NCBI RefSeq assembly: GCF_016918735.1
Contig: NZ_JAFFPR010000060.1
Location: 124,001 to 188,000 of the forward strand
DNA length: 64,000 nt
Reading direction: 5' to 3'
Origin: Leptospira abararensis
GTDB taxonomy: Bacteria; Spirochaetota; Leptospiria; Leptospirales; Leptospiraceae
Shown: positions 15,634 to 24,278 of the stretch, in pieces
Layout: every line of letters begins with the position of its first letter
How positions within the stretch are numbered: position 1 is the stretch's first letter
Position numbers and translations under genes: made by a program
The notes under the pieces: generated by a model
What the model saw: the letters and a program-made list of their open reading frames with translations, nothing else
What the model was told of the DNA's origin: nothing
Database searches by the model: none

Positions 15634-17232
15634 TTATGTATTTAAAATTGCAAAGTTGTTTTGATTGGATTTATAAAGGTTTTTAAACACCTTAAAATTT
15701 CTATCATAGATTTTTTTATGATTTGGATTTGGGATCCACTTGTCTTGAATAGGAATCATGGATTTGATATCTTCAAATTTTGGAATCATTCCAAGTCCGT
15801 AAGCTACAATCGCCGCTGCTCCCATCGCGCCAACGTTTTCTGGATGAACTACCCTTTCAATGGTTTTTCCTGTTATATCAGCTAACAACTGACAGATAAA
15901 TCCGGATCGGGCCACCCCTCCGACAAAACGAATTGTATCGGATGTAGGCATCTTCCCATCTGAAAGTTCTAAAATCCAACGTTTGTGAAAGAGGATTCCT
16001 TCCACAACCGAACGGATAAGAGTTCGTTTTCCTGTATGCAAACTAATGTTAAAGAATATCCCTCTTGCTTTTGGGTCTTCAAAAGGACAACGGTTTCCAT
16101 GTAACCATGGAGTAAAAATCACGCCATGGGAACCAGGCTCTGTATCTTTAATCGAATCAAACATAAATTCAAATAAACTTGCGTAAATAGCCTCTGGACC
16201 ATCCGTGATTTTCTTTTTTTCTAAATACAGATCAATTTCATCTAATGCCAAGTGGTCTTTGACCCATTGCAAACATTTGCCTGATGTTTCTTGTTCCCCA
16301 AAATAATTATAATATCCTTCTCTAGCACCGACAATCGAAGCAATCCTTGCTCCTATATCCACCGTCCTTTTTTTGGTAACTGTTGATATCCATCCAGAAG
16401 TTCCCGCATAAATATGAGTATCACCTTCTTTAACAGCGCCAGCTCCCACACCAATAAGGGATGCGTCACCACCACCACCAAACACGGATATGTTTTCTTT
16501 TAATCCTAAAAATTCTGCGGCTTCCTTTGTCAAACCACCAACTCTGTCAGAAGAATTGATGATCTTTGGCAAATGATCTAACCTAATACCGAATAACTTA
16601 CATAAGATGGGACTCCAATTCCCTTTTCCCACTCGCGAGTTATATAAAAATGTCGCGAAGGCGGAATCCCTTGTCATCACCGCTTCGTTTGTACATCGAG
16701 CGATGAGAAATTCTTTGACATCCAACCACCACTTCACTTTAGAAAAAACTTCGGGTTCATTTTTTTCGACCCATTTGTATTTCCAAATAGGATCTTTCAC
16801 ACTGGCAGCGACGGCACCTGTGATCCAAAGAGATAACAAAAGTTTTACGGCGTTAATCCCTTCAATTTTAATTCCATGAACAATCCCTTCTTTCATTTCA
16901 CGAGTTGCCCTTTGGTCCATATAACTCATCGCAGGACGAACCGATTGGAAATTCGAATCCACAAGTACAAGACCTTGCATCTGCGAACAAAAAGAGATCC
17001 CTTGGATGGAACTGGGATTGGTATTCGATTGGGCTAAAACCTGGGTCGTTGTTTGTTTTAGAGCCGACCACCAGTCTTCGGGGTTTTGTTCGGCACCCCC
17101 GTTTTCTAAAAGTTGGATGGAGTATTCCAAACTGGCTGATTGGACGAGCTCCAAAGCCTTTGACATCCGGAAGAGGCAAGTTTTGACCCCAGTTGTGCCA
17201 ATATCATAAGTTAATATATATCCAGATTCCAT
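15634..17232 (-). CDS. FGGY-family carbohydrate kinase (xylulokinase-like)
   Basis: A 532-residue sugar or polyol kinase. The phosphate-1 motif TYDIGTTGVKTCLF is at the start. GGGGDASLIGVGAG and THIYAGTSGW mark the second domain, and the C-terminal FGGY-type motif appears as FVGGVARSGFICQLLADITG, then VGAMGAAAIVAYGLG. The sequence resembles xylulokinase-type members more than GlpK. It is the first gene of the kinase-kinase-dehydrogenase operon, 14 bases before the APH-fold gene. The divergent MFS transporter at 17479 may import or export the substrate. Confidence 0.87.
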   Translation of the reverse strand: MESGYILTYDIGTTGVKTCLFRMSKALELVQSASLEYSIQLLENGGAEQNPEDWWSALKQTTTQVLAQSNTNPSSIQGISFCSQMQGLVLVDSNFQSVRPAMSYMDQRATREMKEGIVHGIKIEGINAVKLLLSLWITGAVAASVKDPIWKYKWVEKNEPEVFSKVKWWLDVKEFLIARCTNEAVMTRDSAFATFLYNSRVGKGNWSPILCKLFGIRLDHLPKIINSSDRVGGLTKEAAEFLGLKENISVFGGGGDASLIGVGAGAVKEGDTHIYAGTSGWISTVTKKRTVDIGARIASIVGAREGYYNYFGEQETSGKCLQWVKDHLALDEIDLYLEKKKITDGPEAIYASLFEFMFDSIKDTEPGSHGVIFTPWLHGNRCPFEDPKARGIFFNISLHTGKRTLIRSVVEGILFHKRWILELSDGKMPTSDTIRFVGGVARSGFICQLLADITGKTIERVVHPENVGAMGAAAIVAYGLGMIPKFEDIKSMIPIQDKWIPNPNHKKIYDRNFKVFKNLYKSNQNNFAILNT

Positions 17233-17340
17233 GGTAACTCCAGCGGCTTTCCTTACTTACACACTCGCAGGTTCTCGCTCCCATTTGTGGATAAACCGCC
17301 AAATTGGAGTCTGTCGTTTTTCTCCTGGCAGAGGAAAAAA

Positions 17341-17356
17341 GTGAGTGATGACTCAC
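17341..17356. promoter_or_regulatory. Palindrome in the kinase/MFS divergent promoter region
   Basis: GTGAGT (17341-17346) and ACTCAC (17351-17356) form a perfect inverted repeat around GATG. It sits in the 246-base gap between the divergent FGGY kinase and MFS genes, a natural place for an operator. The TGAGT/ACTCA half-sites recall the TetR operator at 22736-22763, but with different spacing. No clear terminator or other gene was seen in the gap. Confidence 0.4.
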
Positions 17357-17478
17357 AAAGATTTAGAATCATCGGCTCGGATGGCAAATCATTTTCCTTC
17401 GGGATCTCCCCTCTCGGGAATTTATTCCGAACGATTGGTTTCCATCCAAATCCATAGTTTGCCAAAAAGGGAACAGAA

Positions 17479-18684
17479 ATGAGCCAAAACCCAACCAAAC
17501 TCTATCCTTACCGCTGGGTCGTATTGTTCGCCTACATCGTCATCACCGCAACCATCTGTTTGCAATGGTTGACCTATGCACCGATTGCCCGGGATGCCAA
17601 AGAGTTTTATCAGGTAAGCCCCATCCAAATCGATTTACTCTCCCTGGTCTTTCTTGGGATTTTTGTGATCATCGCCATTCCTGCCTCCTATGTGATAGAT
17701 ACATACGGAATCAAAAAAGGAGTCGGATTCGGCGCCATATTAACAGGTATTTGTGGGCTTCTAAAAGGTTTCTATGCTGCCGACTATACCATTGTTTTAT
17801 TTTGCCAAATTGGGCTCGCTGTAGCCCAACCGTTCCTTCTGAATGCAGTCACAAAAATTAGTGTATTGTGGTTTCCCATCCAAGAAAGAGCCACGGCTGT
17901 TGCTCTTGGAACTCTCGCTCAATTTTTAGGAATCATTCTTGTGATGATTCTCACACCCATCCTACTCCAAAGAGGAAACACCATCCCTGATGTGATGATG
18001 ATCTACGGTGTCGGCTCTGTAATCTCTGCGATTCTTTTTCTTCTTCTCATCAAAGAAAAACCGCCGACCTCTCCGAGTACCCACGGGGAAGACCACGAAC
18101 TCCCCTTTTTAGAAGGACTTCGGTTTTTATGGAAGGGGAAGGATATGCGTAAGATTCTATTTTTATTTCTCATTGGTCTCGGTGTATTTAATGCAGTGAG
18201 TACTTGTATTGACCAAATCTGTGAAATTAAAGGACTCAATATCGACGAATCAGGGTTAGTTGGCGGAGTGATGTTAATTGCAGGAATCATCGGCGGGATC
18301 ATCATTCCACCGATCTCAGACAAATTACAAAAACGAAAACTATTTCTCATCATTGCTATGGCTGGATTTTTAGTGGGCCTTAGTTTATTTGTCTTATTCC
18401 AAGGATTTATATTTTTACTCATTGGTTCCATTGTGATTGGATTTTTTCTTCTGGGAATTGGGGCACCGATTGGATTTCAATACTGTGCCGAGATTACCTC
18501 GCCTGCCCCAGAATCCACATCACAAGGACTCCTCCTCCTTGTGGGACAAGTTTCGGGAATTCTTTTCATTTTAGGCCTTAACTTTTTTGGGATGGTATCT
18601 TTTTTATACGTCCTTCTCTTTCTATCCATGATCAATTTGATTCTAGTATTTTGGCTAAAAGAATCTCCGTTTATGGAACCTTAG
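17479..18684 (+). CDS. MFS transporter (FLVCR/SLC49-like)
   Basis: A 401-residue transporter with about twelve membrane helices. The opening YRWVVLFAYIVITATICLQW, the A-motif-like DTYGIKKGVGFG near residue 78, and the central loop with charged residues (about 195-225) are typical of MFS proteins of the FLVCR/SLC49-type branch (heme, choline or organic-cation transport in eukaryotes). The bacterial substrate is not known. The ATG at 17479 follows AAAGGGAACAG. It is divergent from the FGGY kinase operon, so a polyol or its precursor is one guess. Confidence 0.82.
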   Translation: MSQNPTKLYPYRWVVLFAYIVITATICLQWLTYAPIARDAKEFYQVSPIQIDLLSLVFLGIFVIIAIPASYVIDTYGIKKGVGFGAILTGICGLLKGFYAADYTIVLFCQIGLAVAQPFLLNAVTKISVLWFPIQERATAVALGTLAQFLGIILVMILTPILLQRGNTIPDVMMIYGVGSVISAILFLLLIKEKPPTSPSTHGEDHELPFLEGLRFLWKGKDMRKILFLFLIGLGVFNAVSTCIDQICEIKGLNIDESGLVGGVMLIAGIIGGIIIPPISDKLQKRKLFLIIAMAGFLVGLSLFVLFQGFIFLLIGSIVIGFFLLGIGAPIGFQYCAEITSPAPESTSQGLLLLVGQVSGILFILGLNFFGMVSFLYVLLFLSMINLILVFWLKESPFMEP

Positions 18685-18778
18685 GCGATGAAGAATTAAT
18701 ATTATTATTCGTTGAATGACTTATGTTGCCACTTGTTACTGAAAAAAAGGTACACGAGTGGTGACTTACTTTGAACCA

Positions 18779-19177
18779 TTACCATTTCAAACAAGAAGCG
18801 ATCGACATATACCTAGATAGATGTTTGGCTGTTAGAAATACAAAACATCCGAAAGGAATCTGTGTAGCTAAGCCGAGAAGGATGTTTCGATTTCCGACAG
18901 CTACCCCGTAAGATAGATTGATAACAATATCAAAAATCATAATAAGAACGGCGAGAGTGATCGCATAGCGGAAATGAACCAAAAGCAAAACAATCACGAG
19001 TGGATCGAGAATGAGTAAAGAAGTCCAAAAAACATTCAATACAAACGGTGCAAACGTATAACCCAAAAAACCTAACTTCACCATATCCATGGTATGGGAA
19101 ATGGTTCCAATACCAAATCCAATCACATAAACTGCGATGAGTAATAGATTTTTTTTGTTCCAATGATTGTTTTGCAT
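18779..19177 (-). CDS. Small integral membrane protein, unknown function
   Basis: A 132-residue protein with four likely membrane helices (about residues 10-28, 40-65, 70-90, 97-118) and a short polar N-terminus. I do not recognise the family. It is a stand-alone gene between the MFS transporter and the first mazEF module. It has convincing length and hydrophobic pattern but weak start evidence. Confidence 0.6.
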   Translation of the reverse strand: MQNNHWNKKNLLLIAVYVIGFGIGTISHTMDMVKLGFLGYTFAPFVLNVFWTSLLILDPLVIVLLLVHFRYAITLAVLIMIFDIVINLSYGVAVGNRNILLGLATQIPFGCFVFLTAKHLSRYMSIASCLKW

Positions 19178-19219
19178 GATTTGTGAATGTTTAGCGATAT
19201 CGCCATTGCAAATAGATTT

Positions 19220-19564
19220 TTATGTAATAATTAAGAGTTTAATGTTATCTTCGACTTCTTTTAGTGCAGGTTTTTCTATTTCTTCTATGAATTCAGCCTT
19301 TCTAATCGTCCAGTCTAAACTCTTAATTTGATCGGATAAAACAGCTCCTTTAATTTTATTGCCGTTGATTTTTACTTCAAACGGATATCCTTTCTCTTTG
19401 CTGGTGATAGGACAAAAAATTGCTAAACTCGTTTTCAGATTATATTCCGCTGGAGATAGAACTAGAGCAGGTCTTCTTCCCATTTGTTCATGCCCAACTT
19501 GAGGGTTGGAGTTTAGCCAAACGATCTCTCCTCGATTGGGGACGTATTTATTTTTACTTACCAA
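19220..19564 (-). CDS. mazF: MazF/PemK-family mRNA interferase toxin
   Basis: A 114-residue type II toxin cutting RNA at short sites. Family hallmarks: RGEIVWLNSNPQVGHEQMGRRPALVLSP (given in parts: RGEIVWLNSNP and GRRPALVLSP), then CPITSKEKGYPFEV and GAVLSDQIKSLDW. The start codon is TTG at 19564, inside the last codons of the antitoxin gene (seven-base overlap). First of two MazEF modules within 6 kb. The usual R (RRPALV) and T/S (PITS) residues are present, so it is likely functional. Confidence 0.9.
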   Translation of the reverse strand: MVSKNKYVPNRGEIVWLNSNPQVGHEQMGRRPALVLSPAEYNLKTSLAIFCPITSKEKGYPFEVKINGNKIKGAVLSDQIKSLDWTIRKAEFIEEIEKPALKEVEDNIKLLIIT

Positions 19565-19794
19565 AACTCATTACCTACAGTATCACCCGAATCAACTTCA
19601 TTATGAAGGTTCTTCTTGGTAATTTTTTTTAATTTTTGATCCAAAGTTTCCTTAATGTAAGGATAGATAATGATTCGATTCCCTTCTTGAATCACTTCCA
19701 CTTGGCTTCCATCATTAAGCTCTAATTGTTTTGCAAATAGTTTTGGGATTCTAATGCCGAGGCTATTTCCCCATTTCTGAATTGTCGATTCCAT
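19558..19794 (-). CDS. mazE: MazE/AbrB-type antitoxin
   Basis: A 78-residue antitoxin with an N-terminal swapped-hairpin AbrB/MazE DNA-binding domain: IQKWGNSLGIRIPKLFAKQ and VEVIQEGNRIIIYPY. The C-terminal part (about residues 50-78) is the toxin-binding tail. The ATG at 19794 lies five bases from a TATAC/GTATA palindrome, the probable autoregulatory operator. It overlaps the toxin gene. Confidence 0.9.
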   Translation of the reverse strand: MESTIQKWGNSLGIRIPKLFAKQLELNDGSQVEVIQEGNRIIIYPYIKETLDQKLKKITKKNLHNEVDSGDTVGNEFW

Positions 19795-19798
19795 GAAT

Positions 19799-19811
19799 TA
19801 TACATTGTATA
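19799..19811 (-). promoter_or_regulatory. Operator-like palindrome of mazEF module 1
   Basis: TATAC-ATT-GTATA, directly upstream of the mazE ATG. It doubles as a TATA-type -10 region, so binding by the MazE-MazF complex would block the promoter. Its core TACATTGTA recurs, as TACAATGTA, before the second mazE at 24905. Confidence 0.55.
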
Positions 19812-19921
19812 TACTTTGTGGAATAGTCAAATATTTTTTCTTCAAAAAAATCAAGGAGGCAAGACCCTGAATTCTTGTGCGCTGATGATTCATTACTTAC
19901 ATATTTGATATAATGAGATTC

Positions 19922-20416
19922 TTATTTCAACTTACTAACCTTAATCTCCTGAATAATCTCAACCGTCACTTCCACCAAACTCTTTTCCAATTGTTGGGTA
20001 AGTAAATCCAGATCATTAAAATTAGGATTTTCAATGAGGACCGCTTCCAGAATGGAATACTGAGGTTTGGTGGTTCTATTTTGGTTCCACTTTGTATTTC
20101 TAAAATACTCCCAATACCTTTCCTGAATGGGGATGGTCTGCCCCAAAAGCCAAACTTCAAATTGCATTTTCGAATGGTTTAGAACTAAGCCCATTTTTAA
20201 CTTTCTGTCTTTTAAGAATTTGTTCGAATAATAGAAATAGGTATAGTCCATATAACCTTGGAATAAACTACCAAATGAATAACTTTTGGAAAGGTTCTTA
20301 GATAATGTAGTACCAAGTTTGGTTACATATTTCACAAGGCCTGCGTAGGCAACTTGGATATCTCCGATTTGGAGCTGCTTTTTGTATGAATTTACGGAAT
20401 CCTGAAAGTCTTTCAT
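19922..20416 (-). CDS. Hypothetical protein, DUF7000-like
   Basis: A 164-residue soluble protein. The pattern YKKQLQIGDIQVAYAGLVKYV, SLFQGYMDYTYFYYS, KMGLVLNHSKMQFEVWLLG, and RYWEYFRNTKWNQ resembles a small family met in Firmicutes and other bacteria (I believe named DUF7000), without assigned function. The protein is rich in aromatic residues and ends in a helical region. It stands alone among toxin-antitoxin genes. An accessory gene acquired by transfer is likely. Confidence 0.65.
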   Translation of the reverse strand: MKDFQDSVNSYKKQLQIGDIQVAYAGLVKYVTKLGTTLSKNLSKSYSFGSLFQGYMDYTYFYYSNKFLKDRKLKMGLVLNHSKMQFEVWLLGQTIPIQERYWEYFRNTKWNQNRTTKPQYSILEAVLIENPNFNDLDLLTQQLEKSLVEVTVEIIQEIKVSKLK

Positions 20417-20488
20417 TGTTTTATCTTATTCCCTCACCAACTGGCACTGGTTACCGTATCTTACAAAATAGAACCGAACTTTCCGTTG

Positions 20489-21145
20489 TTATGCGAAATA
20501 GTTCCCATGGATCAAAACTGTTTCAATTTCTATAAAACTCTGAACAAAGGCAACGTTTTCTTTCTGGAAATAACGAATATGCCTATCATCATGAGCAATC
20601 CCCAAAAAATGAAATCCAAACTGACTCGCCGATTCATAATCCGCCGGAGAATCACCTATATAGACAATTTCATTCTTATTGATATTTTCTTTCATTAATA
20701 ATGCATACATTGGCTCAAAGACCATTGGATTGGGTTTATGAACTGTTGTGTGTTCGGAGCCCTGAATTTGTAGAAACAAACTTGTATTGATTTGAAGTTC
20801 ATTCAATTCACGAATGACGACCTTCTCACTTGATGAAGTTACAATTCCAAACCGAAAGGAGTCTTGATATTTTCTGATAAAGTCAAAAGTATGCAGATGA
20901 GGAATATTCAAATCTTTTTTTGAAAATTCTATATAGACACTCCAAAGGTAATTTATGTCAGATGAAAATCGACCAAAGAGTTTGAGTAAAAAATCTTCAG
21001 CAGGAAGTCCCCAGGCTTCATCAATTTCCTTTTCGGAGATATTGGCCTTAAATATTTCTTTCGCTACTCTATCGATGGTTTTATAACGAGTTTTTCTTGT
21101 TTGGACTAACGTGTCATCGTAATCGAAAATAATAGCTTTTAACAT
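20489..21145 (-). CDS. HAD-family hydrolase (phosphoglycolate phosphatase-like)
   Basis: A 218-residue HAD phosphatase. Motif I is IIFDYDDTLVQT (nucleophile D8, acid D10), motif II is FGIVTSSS, the motif III Lys is in VHKPNPMVF, and motif IV is VYIGDSPADYESA. A helical cap lies between motifs I and II (about residues 18-85). The DYDDT spelling replaces the usual DxDGT but keeps both catalytic aspartates. Substrate cannot be assigned. Confidence 0.85.
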   Translation of the reverse strand: MLKAIIFDYDDTLVQTRKTRYKTIDRVAKEIFKANISEKEIDEAWGLPAEDFLLKLFGRFSSDINYLWSVYIEFSKKDLNIPHLHTFDFIRKYQDSFRFGIVTSSSEKVVIRELNELQINTSLFLQIQGSEHTTVHKPNPMVFEPMYALLMKENINKNEIVYIGDSPADYESASQFGFHFLGIAHDDRHIRYFQKENVAFVQSFIEIETVLIHGNYFA

Positions 21146-21210
21146 AGTATCAATGTTTTAATTTTTTCGAAATCCAATTTACGTTTCGGTAATATTTCTA
21201 TTGTCGCTCT

Positions 21211-21609
21211 TCACCAAATTGTCTTAAAACCCTTGATCTTCAGCTTTGAAATTACTGAATCTTTACTAATCAGAGTAAAGTTACCCTTAACAGATAGATA
21301 AATAAGAAATAAAGCAAATGGATCACGATGCTCTAAAATTTCGAACCTGGAAAAAAGGATTGCCTCTTCTCCAGAAAAATCTAAAATTTCAATATTCATT
21401 TTAGTTAATAGTTCAGGTATTAATTCTTCTCTGAATCCTGATATTGATAATTTTTTAAGTCTTATTTTCAATGCTATTTCCCATAATGAAATGCTTGAAA
21501 CTACAATCCGGTTACTAGAATTTTCGAGAATTTTTAAGACATTTTTACTTAGTTTGCCAGGATCAGATATACACCAAAGTATACAATGTGTATCAATTAA
21601 ATAATTCAT
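21211..21609 (-). CDS. PIN-domain toxin (VapC-like)
   Basis: A 132-residue PIN-domain ribonuclease toxin. The acidic residues expected for the active site are D6 (YLIDTHCILW), E44 (SLWEIALKI), D96 (HRDPFA) and D117 (ISKDSVI). The usual HxDPFDRLL motif reads HRDPFALFL, losing the second Asp and the Arg. The four core acids are still present. The start overlaps the Phd-type antitoxin gene by four bases. Confidence 0.88.
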   Translation of the reverse strand: MNYLIDTHCILWCISDPGKLSKNVLKILENSSNRIVVSSISLWEIALKIRLKKLSISGFREELIPELLTKMNIEILDFSGEEAILFSRFEILEHRDPFALFLIYLSVKGNFTLISKDSVISKLKIKGFKTIW

Positions 21610-21845
21610 TTTGAATTCAGCAATTCATCCTCTGTCATTTTGAAATCGGACGCGAAGGAAATCTTTGATTTTCCTTTTAAAATTCCTAAGATGCGTTTTC
21701 CCTTTTTTTGATTATGCAGGGGAACAATTTTTGCGACTGGTTTCTTATTTTTCCCAAAAAGAATTTCGACTTCTTCTCCTTTTTGAACTAATTCTAGGAT
21801 ACTTGAGAAATTGCTTTTTAATTCACCCACAGGAAATGCTTTCAT
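21606..21845 (-). CDS. Phd/YefM-family antitoxin
   Basis: An antitoxin of about 79 residues. Typical start MKAFPVGELKSNFSSILE, then GEEVEILFGKNKKPVAKIVP, and a C-terminal toxin-binding tail (ILKGKSKISFASDFKMTEDE). I prefer the ATG at 21845, which matches family N-termini; an in-frame ATG at 21863 adds six residues. Neither has a clear ribosome site. An inverted repeat upstream is the likely autoregulatory site. Overlaps the PIN toxin gene. Confidence 0.85.
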   Translation of the reverse strand: MKAFPVGELKSNFSSILELVQKGEEVEILFGKNKKPVAKIVPLHNQKKGKRILGILKGKSKISFASDFKMTEDELLNSK

Positions 21846-21866
21846 CTGAAAAAAATATACCATTAA

Positions 21867-21883
21867 CTTGACTACTTGTCAAG
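21867..21883 (-). promoter_or_regulatory. Operator-like palindrome of the Phd/VapC module
   Basis: CTTGAC (21867-21872) and GTCAAG (21878-21883) form a perfect inverted repeat with a five-base spacer, just upstream of the antitoxin gene. The minus-strand reading includes TTGACA, a -35-like box, so binding there would repress the module. Confidence 0.5.
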
Positions 21884-21980
21884 ATGGATAGTTAGTTTTT
21901 CAGTCTAAATTTTTACCCATTGCATATAATGACCTAGCATTCCCGATTGACCCACTTTAGCGCTATCCAAACAAATCCAA

Positions 21981-22631
21981 CTACCCGCCGAGCGCTCTAC
22001 GAATCACTTTCATGACTCCTGCCACAACTTCTTCATCTTTCTCAAACACATCTTCTCCTAAATAGATCTTCATTCGTTCTTTATAATATACTGTAGAATA
22101 AGAAAACTGCAAGGTCATAAAGATACTATCGAGTAAAAACGCAGACAAATTGCTATCCACTTCCGAAGAAATGTTTCCTTCCTTTTTGGCAAGGTTTATC
22201 ATTTCAATATAACATTTTGCAGATAAAGATTCGAGTTCGCCTGACAAACGTGTGATGAGTTCATAATTACTTTCCGTTGTCATTTCATTGTAGAGGCGAA
22301 TGATGTCTTGGTTGATACGTGAATGAGTTTGGATGATGCGGATGATCTTTTCAATTTTACCAAAGAGATCTAAGTCCATGGATAGGACCGATTCTAATGT
22401 TTTTTCTAACTGAGTGATTCCATGATCCACAACGGTGAGAAAAAAATCTTCTTTGGTTTCAAAGTATTTATAGAGGGAACCTACGCTAATCCCTGCTTTT
22501 TGAGCGATGGTATTGGTATTGGCACTGGTAAACCCGCGATTGGCAAATTCCGAGATGGCTATGGTTAAAATCCGGTTTCTCTTTTCTTCCGAAATTCGTT
22601 CAAAACTGTCATTAAAATGCTTCGTTACCAT
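21981..22631 (-). CDS. TetR-family transcriptional regulator
   Basis: A 216-residue repressor. The N-terminal helix-turn-helix (residues about 15-62) reads ILTIAISEFANRGFTSANT, then IAQKAGISVGSLYKYFETKE, the TetR signature. The C-terminal 150 residues are the all-helical ligand and dimer domain. A GGAGAT ribosome site precedes the ATG at 22631. It is divergent from the aminotransferase at 22795 across a perfect 28-base palindrome, so it probably represses both itself and that gene. The ligand is unknown. Confidence 0.92.
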   Translation of the reverse strand: MVTKHFNDSFERISEEKRNRILTIAISEFANRGFTSANTNTIAQKAGISVGSLYKYFETKEDFFLTVVDHGITQLEKTLESVLSMDLDLFGKIEKIIRIIQTHSRINQDIIRLYNEMTTESNYELITRLSGELESLSAKCYIEMINLAKKEGNISSEVDSNLSAFLLDSIFMTLQFSYSTVYYKERMKIYLGEDVFEKDEEVVAGVMKVIRRALGG

Positions 22632-22733
22632 ATCTATCTCCGTCCAATAAACGAAAAAAGGCTGGATTTCTCCAGGAAATTATAGAAATTTCCAAAGATT
22701 CCGGCTTTCCCGCAATATTTTATCAATTCCTGG

Positions 22734-22765
22734 TTGACAATGAGTGAGTTATCACTCATTGTCAA
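22734..22765. promoter_or_regulatory. TetR operator overlapping two symmetric divergent promoters
   Basis: Perfect inverted repeat GACAATGAGTGA (22736-22747) and TCACTCATTGTC (22752-22763) with spacer GTTA. TTGACA occurs on both strands at the outer edges (22734-22739 on +, 22760-22765 on -). Each can be paired with a CATTGT -10-like box at 17-base spacing. A dimer bound here would shut both the tetR and aminotransferase promoters. Confidence 0.8.
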
Positions 22766-22794
22766 TAAAAAAGACCCGGAAGAGGAAAGAATCA

Positions 22795-24264
22795 ATGGCC
22801 CAAGGCTTTTCCATGAACGAATACCCCAATGTAGACCAAATCTACAAAGACCTACGGAAATTAATTTCCCTTCCGATCCGATCCATTCGTAAAGACGCGA
22901 TGGACAGCATCCTCGAAAATTACTTCGAGAAAAAATGCATTAAATCCAAAGCCATGATCACCAAAGCCTCGGAATACATCCCTGGTGGCGTACAACACAA
23001 TCTTTCTTTTAACCATCCCTTTCCTCTCGTTTTTACAAAAGCATCCGGTGCCTATTTGTATGATTTGGACGGAAACAAATACATCGATTTTTTACAAGCG
23101 GGTGGGCCAACAGTGCTTGGTAGCAATCCAAGTGTTGTTCGCAAAAAAGTCATAGAACTTTTAGATACAACGGGGCCTGTAACTGGACTCTTTCATGAAT
23201 ACGAATATAAGTTAGCTGAAAAAATTGTAGAGTTAGTTCCTTCGGTGGAAATGTTTCGCATGTTAGGTTCAGGAACGGAAGCTTGTATGGCATCCATTCG
23301 AGTGGCAAGACTTGCGACAAAGAAAAAAAACATCGTGAAGATGGGTGGGGCTTATCATGGTTGGAGTGACCAATTGGCCTATGGACTTCGTATTCCTGGC
23401 ACAAGGCATTTCGAAGCCAACGGAGTTCCTAAATCCATTTTCAAATACACTCAAGAATTTTATCCGAACGATTTGAACGCTTTAGAATCCGTTTTGAAAC
23501 GCAATCGATTCCATGGAGGAACCGCAGCTGTTCTCATCGAACCTGTCGGACCAGAAAGTGGAACAAGGCCTCTTGACTTTGATTTCAACAAAGGAGTGAG
23601 AGAACTTTGTAACAAATATGGGGCACTCCTTATCTTTGATGAAGTAGTGACAGCGTTCCGCATTGGCCTCAGTGGGGCACAAGGGTACTTTGGTGTGGAT
23701 CCTGACCTAACTATTTTTGGAAAAGTTGTTGCGGGTGGATATCCATCTGCTGGTGGCCTTGGTGGAAAAAAAGAATACATGAAATATGTATCTGCAGGTC
23801 TCCAAACCGGCACCAAAAAGGCGTTAATCGGTGGAACGATGGCCGCAAATCCCTTAAGCTCCGCTGCCGGTTACTTTACTCTTTGTGAAATGGAAAAAAC
23901 AGGAGCCCTCGAAAAATCAGGCCGTGCAGGAGACCGTTTAACCAAAGGTTTACAAAAACTAATCAAAAAATACGATCTCCCTTTTGTGGCTTTCAACCAA
24001 GGTTCCATTTGCCATTTGGAGACCGTCGGTACGATGTTACTCGATATCAATATCAAGAAGTTCTGGACCATCAAAAAAACCATTGCCGAAGCTCATAAAA
24101 GAAAACATGCGATGGAAGAAATGGGAGCGGCTTATATGTCAGAAGGTCTTGTGACCCTCGCCGGAAGTCGGCTTTACACAAGTGCTTCCGATACCGATGC
24201 CGTGATTGATGATGCTCTCAAACGATTTGAAAGAGTCTTTCAAAAAGTGGAAGGTGTGGCTTAA
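22795..24264 (+). CDS. Class III PLP aminotransferase (glutamate-1-semialdehyde aminomutase-like)
   Basis: A PLP enzyme of about 489 residues in the class III aminotransferase / HemL-like group. A cofactor-binding region near MLGSGTEACMASIRVARLAT, the Asp of LLIFDEVVTAFRIG, and the Lys motif FGKVVAGGYPSAGGLGGK are visible. An N-terminal extension of about 60 residues precedes the YIPGGVQHNL opening typical of the family. The ATG at 22795 has AGAGGA eight bases upstream. A GTG at 22744 lies inside the operator and is rejected. Control by the divergent TetR protein suggests an inducible catabolic or biosynthetic role rather than housekeeping heme synthesis. Confidence 0.85.
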   Translation: MAQGFSMNEYPNVDQIYKDLRKLISLPIRSIRKDAMDSILENYFEKKCIKSKAMITKASEYIPGGVQHNLSFNHPFPLVFTKASGAYLYDLDGNKYIDFLQAGGPTVLGSNPSVVRKKVIELLDTTGPVTGLFHEYEYKLAEKIVELVPSVEMFRMLGSGTEACMASIRVARLATKKKNIVKMGGAYHGWSDQLAYGLRIPGTRHFEANGVPKSIFKYTQEFYPNDLNALESVLKRNRFHGGTAAVLIEPVGPESGTRPLDFDFNKGVRELCNKYGALLIFDEVVTAFRIGLSGAQGYFGVDPDLTIFGKVVAGGYPSAGGLGGKKEYMKYVSAGLQTGTKKALIGGTMAANPLSSAAGYFTLCEMEKTGALEKSGRAGDRLTKGLQKLIKKYDLPFVAFNQGSICHLETVGTMLLDINIKKFWTIKKTIAEAHKRKHAMEEMGAAYMSEGLVTLAGSRLYTSASDTDAVIDDALKRFERVFQKVEGVA

Positions 24265-24278
24265 TAAAAAGTCAGCGT

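Noticed and set aside
22744..22794. Longer N-terminus for the aminotransferase starting at GTG 22744
   Set aside because: That start lies inside the TetR operator and promoter; the ATG at 22795 has a good ribosome site.
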